The notes beneath the pieces were generated by a model. The model was not told the DNA's origin. It ran no database searches and saw nothing but the letters and a program-made list of their open reading frames with translations. Of a stretch of DNA of 64,000 nt, positions 57,451-64,000 are shown piece after piece. Position numbers and translations under genes: made by a program. The first letter of the stretch is position 1; each line of letters starts with the position of its first letter. The stretch comes from Methylobacterium sp. DB0501 (GTDB lineage Bacteria; Pseudomonadota; Alphaproteobacteria; Rhizobiales; Beijerinckiaceae): assembly GCF_011043735.1 (NCBI RefSeq), contig NZ_JAAKGV010000020.1, forward strand, positions 1 through 64,000. Direction: 5' to 3'.

Positions 57451-58677
57451 GTGACCAACTCCGCGGCGCTCGCCGCCTCACCTTCCTCACTCTCAGCCGC
57501 GCTGGCGATGCATGATTTGATCGCCAGCGACGCGCAGGCATTGTCGGCGAAACTTCAGTCGCATCGGCAGCGCCTGTTCCCGCCCAAGGCCCGAAAACAG
57601 CTGAGACGCTTCTCATCCGGGGAAGCGGCTCGCCTCATTGGCGTTGATGATGGTTACCTGCGGCGCCTGTCTCTCGACGGAAAGGGGCCTGCTCCCGAGA
57701 TAGGACCGTCCGGTAGGCGTTCATACTCAAGCGAAGATATTCAGGCGTTGCGTGGGGTGCTCGATGAGAGTGCAAAAACCGGGCGGCGTTACCGGAAGGA
57801 TCGCCGAGCCAATGAACATCTGCAAGTCATTGCTGTCGTAAACTTCAAAGGGGGGTCAGGTAAAACAACGACCGCGGCACATCTTGCTCAACATATGGCC
57901 CTTCAAGGATATCGGGTCCTTGCAGTCGATCTTGATCCCCAGGCAAGTTTATCTGCCTTGCATGGGATACAACCTGAGTTTGATGTGCGAGATAACGAAA
58001 CTCTCTACGCGGCAATTCGATACGATGACGCACGTCTTCCTTTGACAGATGTCATTCAAGAGACCTATTTTCCCGGTCTTGATCTAGTACCAGGTAACCT
58101 CGAGTTGATGGAGTTCGAGCACGAGACTCCGCGCGCGCTCCTCACTCGGCAAAGCGATGAGGACTCCTTGTTCTTCACACGCTTTGCACAGGCACTCGCA
58201 CCAGTAGGCTCGCGCTACGATGTCGTCGTAGTCGACTGCCCACCTCAGCTTGGCTACCTAACACTCTCGGCGTTGTGTGCGGCCACTAGCGTACTTGTCA
58301 CTGTGCATCCGCAGATGCTCGATGTTATGTCGATGTGCCAGTTCTTGTTGATGACTTCCGAGATGCTCGGGGTGGTCGCTAAAGCGGGCGGTGACATGAA
58401 CTACGATTGGATGCGTTATCTCATCACGCGTTACGAACCAACTGATAGTCCTCAGACGCAGATGGTTGCTTTCATGCGAACATTGTTCGGGGAACGCGTG
58501 CTCACGAACGCGATGCTGAAAAGCACGGCCGTGTCCGATGCTGGCATTACCAAACAAACCCTGTTTGAAGTCAGCCGTGACCAGTTCACCCGTGCGACCT
58601 ATGACCGAGCCGTGGAGAGCCTGAACGCGGTCAATGGTGAGATCGAATCGCTGATTCGCACGGCGTGGGGACGCTGA
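57451..58677 (+). CDS. repA: Plasmid partition ATPase RepA (ParA family)
   Basis: The 408-residue protein has an N-terminal HTH (SGEAARLIGVDDGYLRRLSL) and the deviant Walker A NFKGGSGKTTTAAHLAQHMA, then VLAVDLDPQASLSALHG, followed by the RepA blocks YFPGLDLVPGNLELMEFEHE and VVVDCPPQLGYLTLSAL. It moves plasmid copies over the nucleoid and represses the operon with RepB. The start is GTG 57451 with AGGAG upstream; ATG 57529 is an alternative. It precedes repB by 4 nt. Confidence 0.9.
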   Translation: MTNSAALAASPSSLSAALAMHDLIASDAQALSAKLQSHRQRLFPPKARKQLRRFSSGEAARLIGVDDGYLRRLSLDGKGPAPEIGPSGRRSYSSEDIQALRGVLDESAKTGRRYRKDRRANEHLQVIAVVNFKGGSGKTTTAAHLAQHMALQGYRVLAVDLDPQASLSALHGIQPEFDVRDNETLYAAIRYDDARLPLTDVIQETYFPGLDLVPGNLELMEFEHETPRALLTRQSDEDSLFFTRFAQALAPVGSRYDVVVVDCPPQLGYLTLSALCAATSVLVTVHPQMLDVMSMCQFLLMTSEMLGVVAKAGGDMNYDWMRYLITRYEPTDSPQTQMVAFMRTLFGERVLTNAMLKSTAVSDAGITKQTLFEVSRDQFTRATYDRAVESLNAVNGEIESLIRTAWGR

Positions 58678-58681
58678 CCGG

Positions 58682-59746
58682 ATGTCCCGCAAGCATCTTC
58701 TCGCCGGTCTTTTCGACTCTACCGAGGCGGCCGAGTTGACCGCGGTCAACTCACCTGCGGCTGCTTCGGAGCCTGAGCACTCGAAAGGGGGAACCTCTCC
58801 GCTCCTTCCCAGCTTCGCGGGCCGAGGCGCCGTCGGTGCAATGAGTCGTTCGCTCGAACGTTTGACTGCTCAGGCCGGGTCTGCGCGCCTCGTAGAGGAC
58901 CAGCTCAAGTCTGGGAGTGTCGCCGTCGATCTCGATCCCAAGCTCGTTGATCCTTCACCAGCCCCAGATCGACTGCCGGTGGTCGATAGCACAGTCGAGA
59001 CCGCCTTTATCGAGGTTATCCGCGCGCAAGGGCAGCAAACACCCATTTTGGTGAGGCCACATCCCTCGATTAACGGACGCTACCAGGTTGCGTTCGGTCA
59101 TCGTCGGCTCCGCGCCGCTGCTGCTCTGGGCCGACCCGTCCGCGCGTTGGTCAAAACGCTCACAGACGCCGAACTCGTCGTCACCCAGGGACAAGAGAAC
59201 AACGCTCGGGAGGACCTCAGCTTCATCGAGCGGGCCGCGTTCGCCCTGACGCTGGAACGACTCGGGCACGGACGGGACGTGATCATGGCTGCCCTACTCG
59301 TCGACAAGACCGAGTTGTCGCGCCTGATCGCGGTGCGGCGTGCAGTGCCGGACTTTGTGGTTGCGGCGGTGGGCCCCGCACCGAAAACAGGTCGACGTCG
59401 GTGGATGCGTCTGGCGGATCTGCTCGCCAGTCCGGACATGCAGGCGCGCACGCACGAGATCATCGCTGAAGAGACCTTCACGATCCTCTCCTCCGATATG
59501 CGCTTTCAGCGGATATTCGAAGCTGTAAAACCTGCACCACCTCCAGAATCATCCTTTGCGACGATTAAGGGGCTGACGGGGGAGGGGAGCCACTTAGCCC
59601 GGATTGAGCGAACGCCCACGACCGTGGGTCTGATCATCGATGAGACGCTTCATCCAGAGTTCGGCGATTTCTTGATCCAACGCCTACCTGAGTTCTTCGC
59701 GGCTTTCCAACGCGAACGTTCTCAAAAGCCCTGTAGTCCTGCGTGA
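58682..59746 (+). CDS. repB: Plasmid partition protein RepB (ParB family)
   Basis: The 354-residue protein starts MSRKHLLAGLFDSTEAAELT. It contains the ParB box IRAQGQQTPILVRPHPSING, RYQVAFGHRRLRAAAALGRP, then QGQENNAREDLSFIERAAFA and an HTH (LLVDKTELSRLIAVRRAVPD). It binds parS and stimulates RepA. The second parS lies within its own codons 19-24. It is the last gene of the module, in contrast with standard repABC, where repC follows. Confidence 0.9.
   Translation: MSRKHLLAGLFDSTEAAELTAVNSPAAASEPEHSKGGTSPLLPSFAGRGAVGAMSRSLERLTAQAGSARLVEDQLKSGSVAVDLDPKLVDPSPAPDRLPVVDSTVETAFIEVIRAQGQQTPILVRPHPSINGRYQVAFGHRRLRAAAALGRPVRALVKTLTDAELVVTQGQENNAREDLSFIERAAFALTLERLGHGRDVIMAALLVDKTELSRLIAVRRAVPDFVVAAVGPAPKTGRRRWMRLADLLASPDMQARTHEIIAEETFTILSSDMRFQRIFEAVKPAPPPESSFATIKGLTGEGSHLARIERTPTTVGLIIDETLHPEFGDFLIQRLPEFFAAFQRERSQKPCSPA
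58735..58750. other. parS: parS centromere site 2, inside repB
   Basis: GTTGACCGCGGTCAAC is identical to site 1 and lies in the first 70 bp of repB, where it is read as LTAVN in the protein. The two identical copies are 1446 bp apart and bracket repA. Confidence 0.85.
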
Positions 59747-60055
59747 ACCCCGGCGCGATCTTCCTCAAGCATCGAACGAACTCCCCCTTATGCTAGGATC
59801 AATTGGATGCTTCCACCGTCCGCTGGAAGCTTGCCTCGACGGCATTAGCGGCCTTCGACGGGTACAAACCGTGAGCGGGCCCGGGAACTTGCCCCGATGC
59901 GGCCACCTCACCGCCTGGGACGGTGTGGACTACCAGGCGATCGTCGACAGCGCTCTCGACTTCGCAATCATCACCATCGTCCATGAGGGACAAATTACTG
60001 CCTGAATCTGGGCGCCGAGCGCATCCTGTAATGGTCGGTCGAGGTGATGGTCGGA
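59747..60055. other. Intergenic stretch between repB and the IS4-type element
   Basis: About 310 bp without a supported gene. A plus-strand frame at 59790-60005 has no ribosome site and no recognisable content. Confidence 0.4.
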
Positions 60056-60090
60056 GTAAGCGCTCGGTGACGCTTCCTTTTACCCACATC
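60056..60090. repeat. Left terminal inverted repeat of the IS4-type element
   Basis: The 35 bases beginning GTAAGCGCTCGGTGACGC are the exact reverse complement of 61581-61615. The transposase stop codon (60080-60082) lies inside this repeat. Confidence 0.85.
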
Positions 60091-61495
60091 CTGGGGATGT
60101 CTGGGCGAGGGCGGCTCCGAGCGCAATGTCGGTGAGCCGTGCAAAGCCACGCCATATGACGAGATTGCCGGGCGGCGGATCGCGTGAGCGGGCGAGGTAG
60201 CCACCGAGGCGCGCAACCTTCACCACGTAGGCAAAGAGGGATCGCTCACCGGCCGGCGAGTCGGGCACGAGACGGTCAAGCAGCGCGATCTCGTGGTCGG
60301 TCACGGCGAGGTGCGGGTCTGCTTGCGGCGCCGAGCGACCGATCATGGTCGTCCAGAACACCCGCCACGCCAGGATGCAGTACACGGCGATGAGCTTGAC
60401 CAAGCGCTCGGCCGTGCGCAGCCGCGCGTGCTCGGCGCGGCAGCCTGTCTTCAGGATATGGTGAAACACCTCGATCTTCCAGCGCCGGGCATACCAATCC
60501 AACTTCTCGACGGCCTGCTCGGGGCTGTCCACGAGCAAGTCGGTGATCAGCCGCCAGTCGATCGCTGGACGATCCTTCGGCGTTTCCGGCTCACGTGCGT
60601 ACAGGACGGTGAGTGACAGCGGGGGATAGCGCTTCTGCTTGCCGATCGGCGGCAGAACCGTGATGCGGCGATAGCGGAGTTCGACCGAGGCGGTGACGAG
60701 CCGCCCTCGCTGATCGCGAACCTCGACCCGATGAAGGCCTTGGACGGCGACCTCATCCATCTCGTTGGCGATCGTGTGCTGGCCGTCACCGGCCAGCCGA
60801 TCCACGCAGCTGCGCACGATGAAGTGTGTGCCGAGGTCATGGGCCAGAGAAAACAATTCGTAGATGTCGCTCTCGCGGTCACCGACATGCACGCAACGGT
60901 CCGGCGCGGCAAACAGCGATGTGGACTGGCGAAGGTTCTCCAGCCAGCGGAAGCTCTCTTTCTGCTCGATCGGCACGCGGGTCGGATTGACCTTGCGCTT
61001 GAGCGCATTCGTGCCCTTGAACTTCTGCCGCGACCAGAACTTCACCGCTGCAAGCCCGAGCGGCAGGCCGTCAGTGGTCACCGCGAGCGAGGCATGCATG
61101 AGCAGGCCACACAGCGTGTGCATGCGAACCTGACCTGCCTTGTCGCGCCCAGTGTTGACGGTGCGGGTGATCCCGACGGCCTCATGGCTCTCGCGCTGGA
61201 ACGTGAACTCGGTCGTATCCTGGAGGACCAGTATAGGGCCGTCACTGGCCCGCACACGCTCGCGTGTCGATGCGAAGTGGCCCGACAGGATCTGCGCCTC
61301 GCTGACCCGTTCGTTGGAAAAGAAACGGTAAGCGGCTTTGGTGCTGGCCCAGTCCTGGCAGGCAAACGGCAGGCTGGCGCCGAGGCTGCGGTCCATCTGT
61401 CCGACGAGCCGGTGCAAACGCTGCTCGAGGCGGGCATCGGCGAAAGTGCTACCGGCGAGTTCCTCTTCCCACCGGCACCGTGTGGCAACGGGCAT
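60080..61495 (-). CDS. IS4-family (Tn5-like) transposase
   Basis: The protein of 471 residues from ATG 61495 (MPVATRCRWEEELAGSTFAD) has the Tn5-type N-terminus with ACQDWASTKAAYRFFSNERV, then the catalytic Asp in LVLQDTTEF, a second Asp in HVGDRESDIYELF and the Glu in the YREK box YARRWKIEVFHHILKTG. This DDE set is complete, so the enzyme is probably active. The frame extends upstream to 61579, but ATG 61495 gives the family-typical start. The stop lies within the left terminal repeat. Confidence 0.9.
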   Translation of the reverse strand: MPVATRCRWEEELAGSTFADARLEQRLHRLVGQMDRSLGASLPFACQDWASTKAAYRFFSNERVSEAQILSGHFASTRERVRASDGPILVLQDTTEFTFQRESHEAVGITRTVNTGRDKAGQVRMHTLCGLLMHASLAVTTDGLPLGLAAVKFWSRQKFKGTNALKRKVNPTRVPIEQKESFRWLENLRQSTSLFAAPDRCVHVGDRESDIYELFSLAHDLGTHFIVRSCVDRLAGDGQHTIANEMDEVAVQGLHRVEVRDQRGRLVTASVELRYRRITVLPPIGKQKRYPPLSLTVLYAREPETPKDRPAIDWRLITDLLVDSPEQAVEKLDWYARRWKIEVFHHILKTGCRAEHARLRTAERLVKLIAVYCILAWRVFWTTMIGRSAPQADPHLAVTDHEIALLDRLVPDSPAGERSLFAYVVKVARLGGYLARSRDPPPGNLVIWRGFARLTDIALGAALAQTSPGCG

Positions 61496-61580
61496 GGAAC
61501 ACCTCGTCTTCCAAGGGTTCAGGTGCCTCTCAACCAAACACCGGTGAGGCCGATCCCGCAACGCTCCAAGCTTGACCATA

Positions 61581-61615
61581 GATGTGGGTAAAAGGAAGCG
61601 TCACCGAGCGCTTAC
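61581..61615. repeat. Right terminal inverted repeat of the IS4-type element
   Basis: Exact reverse complement of 60056-60090; begins GATGTGGGTAAAAGG and ends GAGCGCTTAC. It lies just upstream of the transposase start region. Confidence 0.85.
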
Positions 61616-61764
61616 CCTTGTGCGAGCCAAGCGATACGCGTTGCGGGTTTTCGCCGACCAGAAATCGGAACCCTGTAACTCGTGAAAGACAAACAACATG
61701 CCGCTAACCAACCCAGCGCGATCAGCCAGAAGTTAGAACGGGGTTGAAACAGGCCGCGAGGATC

Positions 61765-62664
61765 TTAGCGCCGCAGTTGCTCCAGGAGAGCCGGGACACG
61801 CGCCAGCACGTCAGCCCGGGCCCTCGGCTCCGTGCCTACAGTGACCGTGCCCTTCGGCGCAGCCTCGACATTGGTCAGCGTGTGAAGCGGTTGGTTCAGC
61901 GCGTCAAAGCCGTGCGGCGCCTTGGGGTACGCCGTCAGCGTGATTCTACTGGCGTGGAGAGCCGCGAGCGCCTCGCAGAAGTGGGCAGGCATCCAGTCGT
62001 CCGCCTCGCCAACGAACAGGTGCACCGGCAGCGCGGGTGTGATCCCCACCCGCGAGGCGGACTGGCAGCCCGGGTACAGCGCGATCCCGAACCGGAAGTC
62101 CGACCGCAAGTCCTTGGGGCGAGCCCTCGTCGAAGCGCTCGCCACCCACAGCACCGTCGAACCTCCCTCGGACCAGCCGATCAAGGCTATCGCTTCTGGG
62201 CGAACGTCCGCCTGAGCCTGTAGGTAGCGAAGGGCCCCGTAGGCGTCCCGGGTGCGCTCTCGCCCTGGCAGGATGACATCCACCGACCGACAGACCCCCG
62301 TGAGCCCGCGGGCCGTGAAGGAGTCGGGAAAGAGCACGATGTAGCCGAGGCTGGCCAGACGCATGCCCCACTCCCGGTGCTGCACCGCAAGGTGTCTGCT
62401 GCCGGGGGTGAGCAGGCCCGCGCAGCCGTGGAGGGCCACGACCGCCGGAAAGGGTCCGGCCCCTGCCGGACGGAAGATGTAGCCCGTGATGGTCGTCGCT
62501 GTCGCCGAGGCGCTCAGGTCGGCATCGTTCGAGGGGAAGGCGACCCGCTCCCACGCAGCCGCGGAGGTCAAGGATGTCAGGAAAGCCAGTCCAACAACGA
62601 GCGCTCGGGCGAGCTTCGCTTGGACCAGCCGGGCACTCCCTCCGCGAACCTTACCCATTTGCAC
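61765..62664 (-). CDS. Dienelactone-hydrolase-family protein, exported
   Basis: The 299-residue alpha/beta-hydrolase has a signal peptide (ALVVGLAFLTSLTSAAAW). It has the oxyanion strand PAVVALHGCAGLLTPGSRH, the nucleophile elbow GWSEGG, the acid in FVGEADDWMP and the base in APHGFDALN. These fit the DLH family, with Ser in place of the Cys of true dienelactone hydrolases, as in many periplasmic esterases. The substrate is unknown. It is a stand-alone gene 149 bp beyond the insertion sequence. Confidence 0.8.
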   Translation of the reverse strand: MQMGKVRGGSARLVQAKLARALVVGLAFLTSLTSAAAWERVAFPSNDADLSASATATTITGYIFRPAGAGPFPAVVALHGCAGLLTPGSRHLAVQHREWGMRLASLGYIVLFPDSFTARGLTGVCRSVDVILPGRERTRDAYGALRYLQAQADVRPEAIALIGWSEGGSTVLWVASASTRARPKDLRSDFRFGIALYPGCQSASRVGITPALPVHLFVGEADDWMPAHFCEALAALHASRITLTAYPKAPHGFDALNQPLHTLTNVEAAPKGTVTVGTEPRARADVLARVPALLEQLRR

Positions 62665-62915
62665 TCTCTACCAGGAGCCAGCGGCGTTTCGCATCGTGCG
62701 GCATGCCCAACTTGGTTGAAAGCGGGCAGATCGCAATCGGGAACGCTCAATCAGAGGGCGAGTTCGCGAGCACAGGGAACGGCATCCGCCGACCGCGAGC
62801 GCGCCTCCAACCACACGACAGATATCTGAAATCATCTCGGCAGTTTTGCGCCAGATCAAAGCCCGGCTGATCGACTCGCGCAAAATGCTCTCGCCCTGGA
62901 AACCGAGAGGCTTCG

Positions 62916-63125
62916 ATGACGATCCTGAGCATGAGTCCCGCCACAATGGCGCAGGCCGAAGGGCGACGTTCAGTCCTGGTGATGGCGCCGCCGTCGCACC
63001 AGACCCAGGCACGCCCGATTGTCACGGACATCTCAGGGTATCGCTCGATCGCCAGCGCACAGGCGCTCGCATTGGCGATGGGCGCCGCGCTGCTCACGAC
63101 CTGCCTGATGCAGTTAGCGCTCTGA
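62916..63125 (+). CDS. Small hypothetical membrane protein (69 aa)
   Basis: The protein starts MTILSMSPATMAQAEGRRSV and ends with one hydrophobic helix (ALALAMGAALLTTCLMQLAL). GAGAGG lies 6 nt before the ATG, which supports expression. It is followed after 23 nt by another small gene on the same strand. No family is recognised. Confidence 0.45.
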   Translation: MTILSMSPATMAQAEGRRSVLVMAPPSHQTQARPIVTDISGYRSIASAQALALAMGAALLTTCLMQLAL

Positions 63126-63148
63126 TCAGAGAGAAGTGGAGTTAGGCA

Positions 63149-63364
63149 ATGCACAAATATCTTGTCACCTTCCACAAAGTCGTCTCGGACTCCTGCGGGT
63201 GCGACCATCAGATCGTGCAGCAGCGGGTGATTATCACTGCGCGCTCAGAAGTGTCAGCCCTCTACGAGGCGAAGGCGCGGTTCTGCGAGGCGATGCGGGT
63301 CGTCGATTGGCGCCTGCGCGCCGATAGCTGCGAGGTCGCCGATCTAGCACTTCTTGCCGCCTGA
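63149..63364 (+). CDS. Small hypothetical protein (71 aa)
   Basis: The protein MHKYLVTFHKVVSDSCGCDH and onward is a compact, soluble domain of alternating strands and helices with three Cys in the first 45 residues. GGAG and AGG lie before ATG 63149. It has no recognised family. The layout (strand, DHQ, helix, WRLRADSCEVADLALL) looks like a small plasmid-borne ferredoxin-fold protein, which is only an impression. Confidence 0.5.
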   Translation: MHKYLVTFHKVVSDSCGCDHQIVQQRVIITARSEVSALYEAKARFCEAMRVVDWRLRADSCEVADLALLAA

Positions 63365-63491
63365 CCCTGACCACCTACCCGGCACGGCCCTCTATATTCA
63401 GAAGCCGTCGCCGTCGTGAGCCTTGGCCTGTCTGTCTTCGGGACAGACGCATCTCGTCGACGGTGGTCAGCCTTTGCTGGTTGACCCCGCG

Positions 63492-63773
63492 CTAAACGTC
63501 TCGCAATCGCGCCAGCAATCCCACTACGGCACCCGGATCCGTGGCGATGATGGCCAGCAGGTTCCGCGAGGCTCGGTCAGGCTCTGAGCGGCCCTGCTCC
63601 CAGTTGCGGAGCGTCGCCGTATCGAGGCTGAACGCCAGCGCGAACTGCTCCTGTGTGAGATGCAGACGTTCGCGCACCTCTGCAGGGTTCACCCGCTCGG
63701 GAGGCCGGTAGACGGCCGCGCGGATGTACGTCGCGGCCAACTCCCGTATGACGGCTTCGACACTCTCGACCAT
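63492..63773 (-). CDS. XRE-family HTH protein, HigA/NadS-like
   Basis: The 93-residue protein has the HTH VRERLHLTQEQFALAFSLDT followed by ATLRNWEQGRSEPDRASRNL, as in NadS/HigA-type antitoxins that often accompany a RelE/HigB-type toxin. The upstream gene (minus strand, 18 nt away) is only partly visible and is not an obvious RelE. A toxin-antitoxin role is therefore a possibility only. Confidence 0.7.
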   Translation of the reverse strand: MVESVEAVIRELAATYIRAAVYRPPERVNPAEVRERLHLTQEQFALAFSLDTATLRNWEQGRSEPDRASRNLLAIIATDPGAVVGLLARLRDV

Positions 63774-63791
63774 CGGTAGTTCGACAACCGC

Positions 63792-64000
63792 CTATCCCAC
63801 GTCGATCAGGCGCGTCAGGGCCGCGTGGGCCCCGCGCAGGGTCATGCGGCGGCGCGCCAGGACGATGGCTGCCTGCGGCGTGTCGGGCATTCCATCCGCC
63901 TGGGACCACTCAAGGACGAGGTTTACGGGTGAACCGGAGTGGACTCGGTCGACGTCCTGGGTTCGCACCCGTGGTCCTGCGCGCCAGCAACTTCGAGAGA
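63792..64000 (-). CDS. Partial gene, C-terminal part, function unknown
   Basis: The minus strand is open from the window edge to TAG at 63794-63792. The visible 69 residues end PVNLVLEWSQADGMPDTPQA, AIVLARRRMTLRGAHAALTR, LIDVG. The tail is helical and basic. It lies 18 nt upstream of the XRE gene and probably shares its operon. The start and the main domain are outside the window, so no family can be given. Confidence 0.4.
   Translation of the reverse strand, partial: SRSCWRAGPRVRTQDVDRVHSGSPVNLVLEWSQADGMPDTPQAAIVLARRRMTLRGAHAALTRLIDVG

Larger units (their letters stand above)
60056..61615 (-). mobile_element. IS4-family insertion sequence, intact
   Basis: A single transposase gene on the minus strand is bounded by perfect 35-bp inverted repeats at 60056-60090 and 61581-61615. 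No direct target repeat is visible outside these limits. If the true ends are at CGGTGACGC, the flanking AGCGCT (60059-60064 and 61607-61612) would be a 6-bp palindromic repeat on both sides. The element lies downstream of repB and does not interrupt a recognisable gene. Confidence 0.85.

Noticed and set aside
57289..58750. Possible third parS near 57310 (GGCCGCGGTCGTGAC)
   Set aside because: It lacks the GTT/AAC ends of the consensus.
59799..60155. 118-codon minus frame across the IS left end
   Set aside because: It spans the terminal repeat of the insertion sequence and has no coding features.
1..64000. CRISPR arrays, rRNA or tRNA genes
   Set aside because: No regularly spaced repeat array and no recognisable rRNA or tRNA sequence was seen on either strand by eye.

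Overview
The window is a GC-rich plasmid segment from an alphaproteobacterium, most likely Methylobacteriaceae or another Hyphomicrobiales. The pointers are repABC-type replication and partition genes, two MucR-family regulators, Ti-plasmid-type traA/traC/traD/traG, an RHE_PE00001-type protein, a GCG_CRPN-type secreted repeat protein, and several decayed accessory genes. The taxon is inferred from gene families, not from a marker gene. I saw no rRNA, tRNA or CRISPR array.

Region 1 (1-5.2 kb) is a plastic edge. It has a truncated IS21-type element, a small conserved gene, abutting fragments of a chemotaxis receptor and a TAXI-type binding protein, a MucR regulator, a DUF1612/HTH protein and a divergent tyrosine recombinase. 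A 10-7-10 inverted repeat overlaps the recombinase start codon. Region 2 (5.2-11.7 kb) is a defence island. On the minus strand is a four-gene type III CBASS (CD-NTase, HORMA, TRIP13-like ATPase, nuclease-SAVED effector). Divergent from it is an RHH-GNAT pair followed by an XRE-ImmA/IrrE pair. Three TAGCYAT heptamers in helical phase lie between the two operons. Region 3 (11.6-22.5 kb) is accessory DNA: a frameshifted diguanylate cyclase, hypothetical genes, a second MucR, an ArsR/GyrI-like pair, a lipase, an MliC-type protein, a GCG_CRPN protein, an HNH gene with a nonsense codon, a Phd antitoxin beside a ruined toxin, and other remnants.

Region 4 (22.5-53.9 kb) is a conjugation system of mixed ancestry. 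DNA processing is Ti-like: traG-traD-traC diverge from the traA relaxase-helicase, with an oriT candidate between them. The mating channel is type IVB (Dot/Icm, or IncI R64 Tra). DotI/H/G/O are on the minus strand. DotC/B, IcmT, two cell-wall enzymes, three tandem paralogous exported proteins and DotA are on the plus strand. A Fic protein sits between traA and a DotM-like gene. The last gene resembles a coupling protein without its P-loop.

Region 5 (53.9-59.7 kb) holds two replication modules: an iteron-type origin with its RepA initiator, then a repABC-type module in the permuted order repC-repA-repB, with an antisense-RNA locus upstream of repC and two parS sites. Region 6 (59.7-64 kb) has an intact IS4-family element with perfect 35-bp terminal repeats, a dienelactone-hydrolase-type protein, small unknown genes and an XRE-type gene downstream of a partial gene.

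Together the genes describe a self-transmissible low-copy plasmid that carries anti-phage defence and stability modules.
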